DNA from: Paenibacillus_G elgii_A
GTDB lineage: Bacteria; Bacillota; Bacilli; Paenibacillales; NBRC-103111
DNA: 64,000 bases
Assembly (NCBI GenBank): GCA_042219835.1
Contig: JBHJMN010000015.1
Location: forward strand, 56,007 to 120,006
Direction of reading: 5' to 3'
Below, in pieces: positions 33,862 to 42,454 of this stretch. The first letter of the stretch is position 1, and every line of letters starts with the position of its first letter. The notes below the pieces were generated by a model, which saw only the letters and a list, made by a program, of their open reading frames with translations, did no database searches and was not told where the DNA came from. The translations under genes and the position numbers were made by a program.

Positions 33862-33952
33862 ACAGCCAATGGGTATGTATGCTTACATGTCGATTGCCAC
33901 ATGTCGCCAGTCCATACATTCGCGCTGTACTTGAATATCCTAAGATTGAGAG
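33862..33952 (+). repeat. Direct repeat family 2, second copy
   Basis: Near-identical to 32648-32731 with a 7-base insertion (TATCCTA) near the end. Together the two copies bracket the intact secreted-protein gene at 33148-33840. Immediately follows the stop codon of that gene. Confidence 0.75.
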
Positions 33953-34011
33953 TTACCGTTACCGGGAGGGTTAAAAACGGTACTCAATCACATTCAGAGG
34001 AGTGTTGACCA

Positions 34012-34104
34012 ATGAGTTTCGTTAGAGGTTTTACTTCCACCGGTGTTATTCTGGTTCTTTTCATTCTGCTCGTTATCGTTGCTTGCAGTATATGTTTTAT
34101 TTAA
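34012..34104 (+). CDS. YjcZ-family sporulation micropeptide
   Basis: 30 residues: MSFVRGFTSTGVILVLFILL, VIVACSICFI. The ending STGVILVLFILLVIV is the signature of the YjcZ family of tiny spore-associated membrane peptides. CAGAGGAGTGTTGACC precedes ATG 34012. Too short for routine gene calling. Confidence 0.8.
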   Translation: MSFVRGFTSTGVILVLFILLVIVACSICFI

Positions 34105-34219
34105 GCGAACTAATGTAGAATGGGGCCGCCGACAAGCGGCTCCTTCCACATTAGGTCTAGTTTGACCGTTCTCAATCATGGTCAAAATCAGCTGTTTCTG
34201 AAGACCTCCTCAAGCATAC

Positions 34220-34545
34220 TCAAACTATAATCGGAATAATGAAGATGTTCGCTTTTTCCATCATGGTTGCAAATCGTTTTTCAAACTGTGGCGCGTCACG
34301 CATTATATACTTGTAGTTCATCACCCATAGCTTCATCAGATGAATCCATTGGTCATTTTCAAACCGTGTTTTGTCATAGACCAAATTCTTATCATTGTTC
34401 AGGATACAGACGTCGTAAAATGTGAAAGGATTATCTCCTCCAATACTAAAAATTTCTCAGGCATCAGGCTGTTTGCAAAATCATACCACGCCGGTTGGAA
34501 CTTCGCTTTTATACGATGTTCCCATAAGATCTCCAGCCCCCTTCT
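34220..34545 (-). pseudogene. Frameshifted gene of unknown function
   Basis: Minus-strand reading gives RGLEILWEHRIKAKFQPAWY, DFANSLMPEKF, then an in-frame stop; the sequence resumes in another frame as FTFYDVCILNNDKNLVYDKT, RFENDQWIHLMKLWVMNYKY, IMRDAPQFEKRFATMMEKAN to a stop at 34220. One frameshift separates the parts around 34440. No start codon with a convincing site. Family not recognised. Confidence 0.6.
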
Positions 34546-34560
34546 TTATATAACTATCGC

Positions 34561-34596
34561 AAAAAAAATAGAATCCGCCTGTTACGGCTGATTCTA
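34561..34596 (-). terminator. Terminator of the siderophore operon
   Basis: TAGAATCCGCC (34569-34579) pairs with GGCTGATTCTA (34586-34596) with one mismatch; the plus-strand A run 34561-34568 is an eight-T tail on the minus strand. It lies just past the second in-frame stop (34618) of the esterase frame. Confidence 0.8.
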
Positions 34597-34719
34597 TAGG
34601 CTCTTGCTCTTCGGGCTCTAGCGTTCCGGGTGCTTCGGTTTAAGCTCGGGCATCTCCAAAACAGCCGAAATGTTGCACAGCATGCCGTTCGCCATGAACA
34701 TGCTGACCGCTACCTCCGG

Positions 34720-35502
34720 CTACACGATGCCCGCTTCGCGAAAGCGCGCAGCCACGTGAGCCGTCACCTGAGGAAACAGCCAAGTCATCGCTTCCGGAAA
34801 ACGCTTGACAAAATACTTCGCCTCGTGACCCGCGCCGTCTTCGATTTCAAACCGCAGCCGATCCCCGGCGAACCCGCGCTCCGTCAATATCGCATGGGCT
34901 TCCCGGGTGTACGGAACCATCATTTTCTGGGCGCTCGGTTTATGGATGCCTTCGATGCTTCCCACATACATATAGATTTTGCGCCCCGCTGCCTCCATCG
35001 GTTTCGTTCTCACATACTCCATGAAGTCCGGGTACCAGAAGGAAGCGGACAACAGTCCGAACCGGCCGAACACGTCGGGATGCAAATAAGCGGCATAAAG
35101 CGAGACCAAGCCCCCGAACGAGCCGCCGGTAATGCCTGTCTCCTCCGGCAGGCGGGATGTCCGGTACTTCTCATCGATCCAGGGCTTTAACCGGCCGGTA
35201 ACGAAGGCGAGATATTCGGCGCCCTTTCCACCGAAATTCCGGGACGTGTCCGCCAGCGAAGGGGCAAGCCACGGCGTGTACTCGTCATTCCGCTCGAACG
35301 GCGTAATGCCGACGAATATAAGCTCGCGCAGCTCCCCGCTCCCAAACCTGCGTTCCAGCTCCTTGATGGAAGAATCGAACAAATAGCTTCCGTCTTGTAC
35401 ATACACGGCCGGATATGCCGCTCCGCTTGTAAAATACGAAGGCGGGAGATAGACGGTTATCTCCCTGCCACCGAACGATTCGACGAGGATGTTCCCCTGC
35501 AT
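34720..35502 (-). CDS. ybbA: Siderophore esterase of the YbbA/Fes-like alpha/beta hydrolase family
   Basis: 260 residues; esterase D / trilactone hydrolase fold with nucleophile in GGSFGGLVS and the acid/His in EIEDGAGHEAKYF. In Bacillus subtilis feuABC is followed by ybbA, whose product hydrolyses the trilactone of imported Fe-bacillibactin or enterobactin; the same order is found here. The TAG at 34720 ends the protein, but the frame stays open for 33 more codons (PEVAVSMFMANGMLCNIS) to TAG 34618, close to the terminator. The stop may be a late nonsense change or simply the normal end. Confidence 0.85.
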   Translation of the reverse strand: MQGNILVESFGGREITVYLPPSYFTSGAAYPAVYVQDGSYLFDSSIKELERRFGSGELRELIFVGITPFERNDEYTPWLAPSLADTSRNFGGKGAEYLAFVTGRLKPWIDEKYRTSRLPEETGITGGSFGGLVSLYAAYLHPDVFGRFGLLSASFWYPDFMEYVRTKPMEAAGRKIYMYVGSIEGIHKPSAQKMMVPYTREAHAILTERGFAGDRLRFEIEDGAGHEAKYFVKRFPEAMTWLFPQVTAHVAARFREAGIV

Positions 35503-35534
35503 GATGCCCTCCCGGGTTGGGGCCAGTCCTTGCG

Positions 35535-36557
35535 TCAGGCTCTGGCCTTAAATAACAAATACACAAAATACGGAACGCCGATAATTGAAATCACAATGCC
35601 GACAGGCAGCTCGGCGGGCGAAAATACCGTCTTCGCAATAAAATCCGATACGACGACCAGTGCCATGCCGATCAGGCCGCAGACGGGAACCATGCGGACG
35701 TGCCGGATGCCTACGAGACGCCTGGCGATATGAGGCGCCATCAGTCCGACGAAGCCGATCCCTCCCGACACGCTGACGCAGGCGCTCACCAGCCCGATGC
35801 TGCTGAGCAGCAGGATCATCCGCTCTTTTTCTACAGCGACGCCCAAGCTTCTGACGCTGTTCTCCTCCAGCTGAAGTAAGTCCAGAATATATGATCTGCG
35901 TACGATAACGGGAATAAGCACAACCAGCCACGGGAGCATCGCGACGATAAACTTCCAGTTGGCGCTGTAGATGCTGCCGGTCATCCAGACCGTCGCCATC
36001 TCGAAGTCGGACGGATTCATTTTCAGGCTGATGTACATGGAAAGCGCACCGAGTCCGGAAGCGGTAGCAATACCCACCAGAAGGACGCGCTGCGGGTCCA
36101 GCTTGCCATCCTTCCAAGCGAACAGATACAGAAATGCCGCCGTGCTTAGTCCGCCCGCCCAACCGAAGAGCGGCATCGCCATCGTGGAGAACCAATCCGC
36201 TCCCTTGATCTGACCGCTGAAAAAAAACATAAAGATGACGACGGCAGCGCCCGCTCCAGCGTTGATACCCAAAACTCCCGGATCGGCCAGCCCGTTCCGC
36301 GTGACGCCTTGAATCGCTGCGCCGGCCACACCCAGCCCCAGACCGACCAAAGCGGCAATAACGATGCGGGGCAGCCGAAAGTCGAAGATGACCAGATCGT
36401 GCTCAGGCTGCGGGTCGATCCGAAGCAGCGTTCGTACGATATCGCCGACCGTCATGTCGAAGGCCCCGTTTGTGAGAGACAGGTATGCGGCGATGAAGAT
36501 AAGCGCGACCGCTCCGAACAGCACAGCCATGTACCTGCCGGCTAAAAGATTACGCAC
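35535..36557 (-). CDS. feuC: Fe-siderophore ABC transporter permease (FeuC type)
   Basis: 340 residues, about nine to ten membrane segments, FecCD family. Conserved GLMAPHIARRLVGIRH is the cytoplasmic coupling loop to the ATPase. Overlaps the end of the upstream permease gene by 8 bp. Second of the heterodimeric permeases that transport Fe-bacillibactin/enterobactin-type siderophores received from FeuA. No dedicated ATPase gene is in the operon, as in B. subtilis where a shared ATPase (YusV) is used; one must be elsewhere. Confidence 0.88.
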   Translation of the reverse strand: MRNLLAGRYMAVLFGAVALIFIAAYLSLTNGAFDMTVGDIVRTLLRIDPQPEHDLVIFDFRLPRIVIAALVGLGLGVAGAAIQGVTRNGLADPGVLGINAGAGAAVVIFMFFFSGQIKGADWFSTMAMPLFGWAGGLSTAAFLYLFAWKDGKLDPQRVLLVGIATASGLGALSMYISLKMNPSDFEMATVWMTGSIYSANWKFIVAMLPWLVVLIPVIVRRSYILDLLQLEENSVRSLGVAVEKERMILLLSSIGLVSACVSVSGGIGFVGLMAPHIARRLVGIRHVRMVPVCGLIGMALVVVSDFIAKTVFSPAELPVGIVISIIGVPYFVYLLFKARA

Positions 36558-37560
36558 GCTGTTCCCCTCCCTTCTTCCGGATCAGATACAGAAAGAAAGG
36601 AACCCCGATCAAGGACGTCACGACGCCGATCGGCATCTCGAAAGGGTAGTTCATGAAACGGCTTGCGACATCGCACAAAGCAAGAAATACCCCGCCCAGC
36701 ACACCGGCGCACGGCACGATCCACCGGTAATCGAGGCCGACGAGAAAACGGGTAATATGCGGGACGATCAAGCCGACGAAGGCGATCTTGCCGGCCAGCG
36801 CCACGGATACGCCCGTAAGCAAAATGACGGCAGCCATCGCGACCGCTTTAACGATCAGTGTCCGCTGTCCGAGGCTAAGCGCCACTTCCTCCCCTAAGGA
36901 AAGAATCGAAACGGATTTCGAGATGAGCAGCGCAAGCACGATCCCGACCACGGCAAAAGGAATCGCCAGCTTGATCAGATTCGGGTCCATCTGATGCAGG
37001 CGGGCGTTATACCAAAAGCCGATTTTTTGCGAAACCTGAAAATATGTCGAGAACGCGGTCGCCATGCTGCCGAGAAACGTTCCGATTACGGTGCCCGTAA
37101 TCGCCATCCGGACCGGAGACATCCCGCCCGGCAGCAGCGACGCCAGTCCGAAGACAAGCCCTACGCCGAGCGCCGAGCCGATGAACGAATAAACGATCAT
37201 TTCAATCGAAGAAGAGCCGGGCAACGCGATCATGCAGACCGTAATGGCGAATACCGAGCCGTCGGTCACCCCCATGATCGAAGGGGATGCAAGGTAGTTC
37301 CTTGTCATCCCCTGCATAAGCGCTCCCGACATTGCCAGGAAAGCGCCGATGAGCAGCGCTCCGACCGCACGCGGGATGCGGGAGTGCATCACGATTTGAT
37401 GATTGACGTTGCCCGGGTCGAAATTTGCGAACGCCTCCCAAAGTGTGCCTGCATCGATCGTTTTGGAGCCGAAACGGACGGATAAAATGATCGAGAGGAC
37501 AATCGCAACCGGCGAAAGCCATAAGATCCACGCCGGATGAAGCTTGTATGCTTGTCTCAT
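36550..37560 (-). CDS. feuB: Fe-siderophore ABC transporter permease (FeuB type)
   Basis: 336 residues, FecCD family. Matches FeuB strongly by recall: FDPGNVNHQIVMHSRIPRAV, GALMQGMTRNYLASPSIMGV and the end PFFLYLIRKKGGEQ. The loop LIVPHITRFLVGLDYR contacts the ATPase. Follows feuA by 25 bp. Confidence 0.9.
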   Translation of the reverse strand: MRQAYKLHPAWILWLSPVAIVLSIILSVRFGSKTIDAGTLWEAFANFDPGNVNHQIVMHSRIPRAVGALLIGAFLAMSGALMQGMTRNYLASPSIMGVTDGSVFAITVCMIALPGSSSIEMIVYSFIGSALGVGLVFGLASLLPGGMSPVRMAITGTVIGTFLGSMATAFSTYFQVSQKIGFWYNARLHQMDPNLIKLAIPFAVVGIVLALLISKSVSILSLGEEVALSLGQRTLIVKAVAMAAVILLTGVSVALAGKIAFVGLIVPHITRFLVGLDYRWIVPCAGVLGGVFLALCDVASRFMNYPFEMPIGVVTSLIGVPFFLYLIRKKGGEQRA

Positions 37561-37585
37561 GCTTTGTCGGCTCGCCTGCCCGGAA

Positions 37586-38581
37586 TCAGGAGGCCAGCTT
37601 TTCCATAGCTGCTTTCAGGAATTGAATTTTGCTCCACGAGGTGCCGCCTTGCCCTAACGGATCGACGACGTTGACGAATACCTTGCCGTTTTTCACCGCA
37701 TTGATGCTTTGCCAGATCGGATTTTTTTGAAGATCCTCCAGCGCCTTCGGCTTGTCTTTGTTTTCGTCCTCGGAAAACTGCAGGAAAATGTAATCCGGGT
37801 TCATTTCGCTGAATTTCTCGATTGAGATGAGCTCCTGCGCCTTCGCGGCCTTCACTTCCGGAGGCGCTGTAAAGCCGAGATCGGCATACAACGACGGGTT
37901 GAAAAACACGCCTTCGGGATAAATGTACAGGTTGCCGGTCCGGATTCTCAGGGAGACGACCTTCTTGTCTTTCAAGCGATCGCCGAGCTTTGCCTTGGCC
38001 GCTGCGGCATCCTCCTTATACTTTTGCAGCACCTGCTTGGCCTGCTCCTGCTTGCCGGTCAGCTCGCCCAGCAGCAAGAGATTGGCTTCCCAGTTCGTCG
38101 CAATATGGGAAACCGGGAACGTCGGCGCGACTTTGGTCAGCTTTTCGGCCGTTTCGGGCGGGAACTTGGAGGAGCCGAGAATGACGTCCGGCTTCATCTT
38201 CAAAATGCCTTCCATATTCGGCTGCGCTTTTTCGCCGGTGCTCTCCACGCCTTGCGTAATGCTTTCGAACAGTTTCGGAAATTTGCCGCCTACGGTCATC
38301 GCGCCGAACGGTTTCACGCCGAGCACCAGCGCATCCTCCATCGCTTCCATCGCGCCGGTGATGACGATTTTGTCCGTTTTGCCGGGAACCGTGTAATCCT
38401 TGCCGAGATATTTGATCGTTTTGGTCGCCGGAGCCGCAGCTTCTTTGGCTGCTGCCGGCGGCTTCTCCGTCCCCGACGAAGCCGCCGGCTGCTCTTTCCC
38501 CTGACCTGCCGTGCCGCAAGCGGACAAGGCAAGCGCAAGCAGCGCCGCAGCTCCTATTCCTGACCATCTGCGTTTCATCAT
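37586..38581 (-). CDS. feuA: Fe-siderophore-binding lipoprotein (FeuA type)
   Basis: 331 residues with lipobox LSAC (about 19-22) after a signal peptide; ATG 38581 behind AGAGGGGG (the next ATG, 38578, is an alternative). KIVITGAMEAMEDALVLGV, LGSSKFPPETAEKL and SEMNPDYIFLQFSEDENKDK closely match FeuA, which binds ferric bacillibactin and enterobactin. A Fur-like box lies upstream. First gene of feuA-feuB-feuC-ybbA. Confidence 0.92.
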   Translation of the reverse strand: MMKRRWSGIGAAALLALALSACGTAGQGKEQPAASSGTEKPPAAAKEAAAPATKTIKYLGKDYTVPGKTDKIVITGAMEAMEDALVLGVKPFGAMTVGGKFPKLFESITQGVESTGEKAQPNMEGILKMKPDVILGSSKFPPETAEKLTKVAPTFPVSHIATNWEANLLLLGELTGKQEQAKQVLQKYKEDAAAAKAKLGDRLKDKKVVSLRIRTGNLYIYPEGVFFNPSLYADLGFTAPPEVKAAKAQELISIEKFSEMNPDYIFLQFSEDENKDKPKALEDLQKNPIWQSINAVKNGKVFVNVVDPLGQGGTSWSKIQFLKAAMEKLAS

Positions 38582-38602
38582 CTTGTTAAACCCCCTCTAA
38601 TT

Positions 38603-38621
38603 GATAACGATTCTCATTTTC
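38603..38621 (-). promoter_or_regulatory. Fur box upstream of feuA
   Basis: GATAACGATTCTCATTTTC closely resembles the GATAATGATAATCATTATC Fur operator. It lies 22 bp upstream of the feuA start on the leader side, so iron repression of the whole operon is likely. Confidence 0.85.
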
Positions 38622-38816
38622 GATTATAAGCGACCCTCCCCGCTTAAACCATGGACAATTTCCAGATTCAACTTTGGACAATTTCCGGAAAAAACAATGA
38701 TAACAATTGCCCTTGCAGTAGACCTGGTTTTTCGTGTGACGTGATTAAAACTTTACAAAATACCACGTTTGAGGCCATACTTCCGTTAGCAACTGAAAAA
38801 CGAAATAGGTGATTAT

Positions 38817-39173
38817 ATGAAAAAAACCTTACTTATCGCATCTTTATCACTAGTTATCGCTTGTTTATGTTGTTATTGGTTTATTTTCTATTTGTATCAA
38901 CAAAGCGAAGACGGTATTCCAATACCTACCAAGTCAATAGTAAAAGAAAAAATCGTTTCGGATAAAGGCATCATGCACATCTATAAATTAAATGGTTTGC
39001 AACAAACAGACGGTTTCCCCAAAAGTTATAAAATTCGACTTCATCTTGCAGGGTGGGAATATTCAGCAGGAGAAAGTGAAGGGGCAGAATTTGTATTTAC
39101 AAAAAATGATGGCAGCAAAGTATATTTCTCTATTTACATAAACGAGTTTTCACTTTTTAGACCGACGACCTGA
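38817..39173 (+). CDS. Small membrane-anchored protein of unknown function
   Basis: 118 residues; ATG 38817 with AATAGGTGAT. N-terminal hydrophobic segment (about 5-27) containing two adjacent Cys, then a soluble, probably exported part rich in Lys, Tyr and Ser (KSYKIRLHLAGWEYSAGESE). AT-rich compared with the nos genes that follow. No family recognised. Confidence 0.6.
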   Translation: MKKTLLIASLSLVIACLCCYWFIFYLYQQSEDGIPIPTKSIVKEKIVSDKGIMHIYKLNGLQQTDGFPKSYKIRLHLAGWEYSAGESEGAEFVFTKNDGSKVYFSIYINEFSLFRPTT

Positions 39174-39304
39174 GGCGATTTTTTCCAAAAAGTTCATTTT
39201 ATCTTCACAGGAAACCGCCTCAGATAGCCCGACCGGGCTATGGGCAACCCGCTTTCCGTTCTATACAATGAGGTAGCTTGCCTGTTTCGTGAAGGAGTGA
39301 TGAG

Positions 39305-39685
39305 ATGAATCGTAAACGAATGCTGACGGTCCTGCTTGGCCTGCTGCTGGTGGCTATAATAACTGCCTGCTCCTCCGAGCGTCCGATTGATCCGTCGGAG
39401 GTGGAGGTCACGCTAACGACCGACCCTTCGCCGCCCAAGGCGAACGCCGTCACCAAGTTCACCGCCACGTTAGGCGGTGTGCCTGAATCGACCAAAGCCA
39501 CCCTGTCCTTCGACATTCGCAAGTCCGAAAACGATACGCTGTCGTATTTGAATGCGAAGCAGGAAGGACTCGCGTTCTCCGCGGACAAAGAATTGAAGGA
39601 GCCGGGAACGTACACCGTCTATGTGCATCTGTACATCGGCGACCTGCACATTACCAAGAAAAAGAAGATTGAGGTCGCTTCATGA
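39305..39685 (+). CDS. YtkA-like lipoprotein
   Basis: 126 residues, ATG 39305 behind GAAGGAGTGATGAG. Lipobox ITAC at about 19-22, then an immunoglobulin-like beta domain: VEVTLTTDPSPPKANAVTKF, SFDIRKSENDTLSYLNAKQE, ELKEPGTYTVYVHLYIGDLH. YtkA/FixH-type domains are found near copper and oxidase maturation genes. Overlaps nosD by 4 bp (ATGA), so it is part of the nos-type operon. Confidence 0.8.
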   Translation: MNRKRMLTVLLGLLLVAIITACSSERPIDPSEVEVTLTTDPSPPKANAVTKFTATLGGVPESTKATLSFDIRKSENDTLSYLNAKQEGLAFSADKELKEPGTYTVYVHLYIGDLHITKKKKIEVAS

Positions 39686-41055
39686 GCCGCATCTGCACCC
39701 GCAGCCTGATGCCGCGCGCATCTGCCCTGCGAACCGCGCTGCTGGCGTTCTCGCTCGCGGTCCTGCCGTCCACGGCGGTCTTCGCCGCAAACAGCGAGAG
39801 CAGCGGGAGCAGCGGGAAGGAAATCCCGCTCCAGCAGCTCGTTGACGAAGCGCCGCCGGGCGGCACGCTGAAGCTGGCGGAGGGAACCTACCGGGGACCC
39901 GCCGTCGTCACGAAGCCGCTTCGGATCGAAGGCGCGGGCGGCGTACGGATCGTCAACGAGTCGGATCAGCCGGCGGTCGAGCTCCGCGCCGACCGTTCCG
40001 CGTTAGCGGGCCTGGCGATTCGGGACACGGGAGCCAAGACTACGGCCGCCGTGCTGCTTTCCGGCGCCGACAGCACGCTGGAGAATCTGCGGATCGAGAC
40101 GGTGTCCTCAGGCATTCATCTGCGGGACGCAAGCCGCAACAGGATCAGCCGTACGACTGTAAGCTGGGCGGGACCGGAAGTTAAGATGACGGAGAAGGGC
40201 AACGGCATCGACCTGTACGCCTCCCATGACAACGTGATCGCGGGCAACACCGTCATCAGCATGCACGACGCCATCTACATCGAGAACAGCAACGGCGTCC
40301 GGGTAGAACAGAACGAGGTGAACGAGTCCCGGTACGGGGTGCATTTCATGTACGTCAACGACTCGTCGATCCGGAGCAACATCGGGGCGCGCAACATCAC
40401 GGGAGCAATGGTGATGAACGTCAATCGCGTAGAGGTATCGAGCAACACGTTCGTTAAACAGAGCGAGAACGTTAACTCCCAAGGCCTGCTGCTGTTCGAC
40501 GCGAGCGATTCCGTGTTCACGGACAACCGTCTGGAGGGCAACCGCGTCGGCATCTACGTCGAGCAAGCGCAGAAGAACGTGCTGGAACGCAACCGGGTTA
40601 CTGTGAACTACGTAGGCCTGCAGCTCAAAGAATCCGAGAACAACCGGTTTCAGGGCAACGATTTTCAGGGTAACGTTATCCCGGCGGAAGCGACGGACAG
40701 CCAGAATAACGATGTGAAAGCCAACTATTGGGACAGCTTCCAAGGCATTGATCTGGACGGAGACGGGTTCAGCGATATGCCGTATGCGATCAATCCTTTT
40801 TTTCAAAAAATGACGAAAAAGACTCCGCCGTTCCAGCTGTTCTTCCAGTCGCCGGGCATGGCGTTTCTGGAGGGCATGCTGACCTCGTCCAAGCAAGCCT
40901 GGACGACCGACCGCGCGCCAGCGATGAAGCCATACGCAGCGGACGATGACCGTCCGCCGGGCGCGTTCGAAACGACGGGAACGCTAGTGATCAGCCTCCT
41001 CCTGCTGGGGAGCGCGGTAACAACCATATTCGTAACGGGGGTTCGACGAAAATGA
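39682..41055 (+). CDS. nosD: NosD-like periplasmic copper-processing protein
   Basis: 457 residues: signal peptide (ALRTALLAFSLAVLPSTAVF), then a right-handed beta-helix of NosD/CASH repeats (GIDLYASHDNVIAGNTVI, AIYIENSNGVRVEQNEVN, SNIGARNITGAMVMNVNRVE) and a C-terminal membrane anchor (LVISLLLLGSAVTTIFVTGV). NosD helps insert copper into nitrous oxide reductase together with NosFY. No nosZ is present in the window. Confidence 0.88.
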   Translation: MSRICTRSLMPRASALRTALLAFSLAVLPSTAVFAANSESSGSSGKEIPLQQLVDEAPPGGTLKLAEGTYRGPAVVTKPLRIEGAGGVRIVNESDQPAVELRADRSALAGLAIRDTGAKTTAAVLLSGADSTLENLRIETVSSGIHLRDASRNRISRTTVSWAGPEVKMTEKGNGIDLYASHDNVIAGNTVISMHDAIYIENSNGVRVEQNEVNESRYGVHFMYVNDSSIRSNIGARNITGAMVMNVNRVEVSSNTFVKQSENVNSQGLLLFDASDSVFTDNRLEGNRVGIYVEQAQKNVLERNRVTVNYVGLQLKESENNRFQGNDFQGNVIPAEATDSQNNDVKANYWDSFQGIDLDGDGFSDMPYAINPFFQKMTKKTPPFQLFFQSPGMAFLEGMLTSSKQAWTTDRAPAMKPYAADDDRPPGAFETTGTLVISLLLLGSAVTTIFVTGVRRK

Positions 41056-41633
41056 AAAAATTCACTTTAAGCCTGGCCATCATCATGATCATTCTGGTGC
41101 TGTCGGCATGCGGAGCCAAAAAGTACGAGCCGCAGGCCGTCAACGAAGCGACGGACAAATGCGCCGTGTGCAACATGCAGGTGAAGGACGACCAGTTCGC
41201 GACGCAAACGGTCCTGAAAGACGGCAAGTCGCTCAAGTTCGACGATATCGGCTGCTACAACGAGTGGAAGAAGAAAAACGATATCGCGCAGGTCGGAGCG
41301 ACGTTCGTCCGGGATTACCATTCGAAGGAATGGATCGAGCTGGAGAAAGCTTACTACGTGTACGACAAATCGTTCAAATCGCCGATGGCTTACGGCATCT
41401 ATTCGTTCAAGGATAAAGCGGCGGCGGAGAAATTCATCTCGGACAACGGGAAGGGCAAGCTGATGACAGGCGCCGAGCTGGGCTCCCATACGTGGGAACG
41501 CAATTCGGATAAAATGAAGCATATGAAAGACAGCCACAAGCCCGGCGATGAAGGCAAGGAAGGGACGAAAGACATGAAGGACGGCCATAGCGGCGGCGAA
41601 GCGAAGAAAGAAGAGCCGAAGGTCGCGCACTAA
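41052..41633 (+). CDS. nosL: NosL-type copper-binding lipoprotein
   Basis: 193 residues; lipobox LSAC near 20. CAVCNMQV gives the CxxCxM copper site; TVLKDGKSLKFDDIGCYNEW continues the NosL domain, and a Lys/His/Met-rich tail (KMKHMKDSHKPGDEGKE) may hold extra copper. Overlaps nosD by 4 bp and the following permease gene start by one base. Confidence 0.9.
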   Translation: MKKFTLSLAIIMIILVLSACGAKKYEPQAVNEATDKCAVCNMQVKDDQFATQTVLKDGKSLKFDDIGCYNEWKKKNDIAQVGATFVRDYHSKEWIELEKAYYVYDKSFKSPMAYGIYSFKDKAAAEKFISDNGKGKLMTGAELGSHTWERNSDKMKHMKDSHKPGDEGKEGTKDMKDGHSGGEAKKEEPKVAH

Positions 41634-42454
41634 TGAGACCGATGCTGACTGTGGCGATTCGCGAGATGAGAATCGGCTTCCGCAACCCGTGGGCATACTC
41701 GTTCCTTGGGCTCTTTTCCTTATTCAGCCTGGCCCTGCTGCTGATTCACTCCAGCCGGGTCGTCGAAGGGTATTCCAGCGTCACGGGCACGATGCTGAAC
41801 CTGATCTTGTACCTGCTGCCGCTCATGACGCTGCTGCTCGGCTCCTTCTCCCTGACCGCGGAAAAGGAGGAAGGCGGCTGGCAGCTGCTCTCCGCTTATC
41901 CGCTCGGCACGCCCGCGTTCGTGCTGGGCAAATATGCGGGCATTGCCGTTGTACTGCTCGTCATCGTCGCCTTCGGCTACGGCTTGACCGGCGTCGTCGG
42001 GCAGTTCACCGGAAAGCCGTTTGATGTCAAAACCTTCACGTTGTTCTTGGCCTTCTCGGCCGGCATCGTGCTGCTGTTTCTGGCTGTGGCCGCCATCGTC
42101 GGCACGCTCGCCAAAAACCGCTGGCAGGCGCTGACGTACGGCGTAGCAATCTGGTTCTTCACCGTCATCGGGTGGCCGACGCTGCTTGTCGCCGTGTTGG
42201 GCTTGCTGCCGTACCTGTGGATCAAACCGGCGCTGGCCGCGCTCACCCTGCTCAATCCGGCAGAGCTGGTCCGGCTGTTCATCGTCGTCAAGCTGAGTGG
42301 AGGGTCCGTGCTCGGGCCCGAATATTACGAATGGATCGGGTGGATTCGCGGGACGGGCGGCACCCTCCTGTTCCTGCTCGTCGCGGCCGTCTGGATCGCC
42401 GGTTGTTTGGGCGCCGCCGTTCTGTTCTGGGAAAGGGGGCGGTCGCGTGGCTGA
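41633..42454 (+). CDS. nosY: NosY-type ABC transporter permease
   Basis: 273 residues, six membrane segments; ABC-2 permease form with a cytoplasmic stretch TAEKEEGGWQLLSAYPLGTP between the first pair. Adjacent to nosF-like ATPase and nosD, so NosFY-type export is likely. GTG or ATG start ambiguous only at the first codons; ATG 41633 (TAATG) is used. Confidence 0.87.
   Translation: MRPMLTVAIREMRIGFRNPWAYSFLGLFSLFSLALLLIHSSRVVEGYSSVTGTMLNLILYLLPLMTLLLGSFSLTAEKEEGGWQLLSAYPLGTPAFVLGKYAGIAVVLLVIVAFGYGLTGVVGQFTGKPFDVKTFTLFLAFSAGIVLLFLAVAAIVGTLAKNRWQALTYGVAIWFFTVIGWPTLLVAVLGLLPYLWIKPALAALTLLNPAELVRLFIVVKLSGGSVLGPEYYEWIGWIRGTGGTLLFLLVAAVWIAGCLGAAVLFWERGRSRG

Noticed and set aside
34340..34591. 83-residue plus-strand frame
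   Set aside because: Shadow of the frameshifted minus-strand remnant; no ribosome binding site.
40108..40896. 262-residue minus-strand frame opposite nosD
   Set aside because: Antisense of a repeat-rich beta-helix gene; its regularity is produced by nosD.
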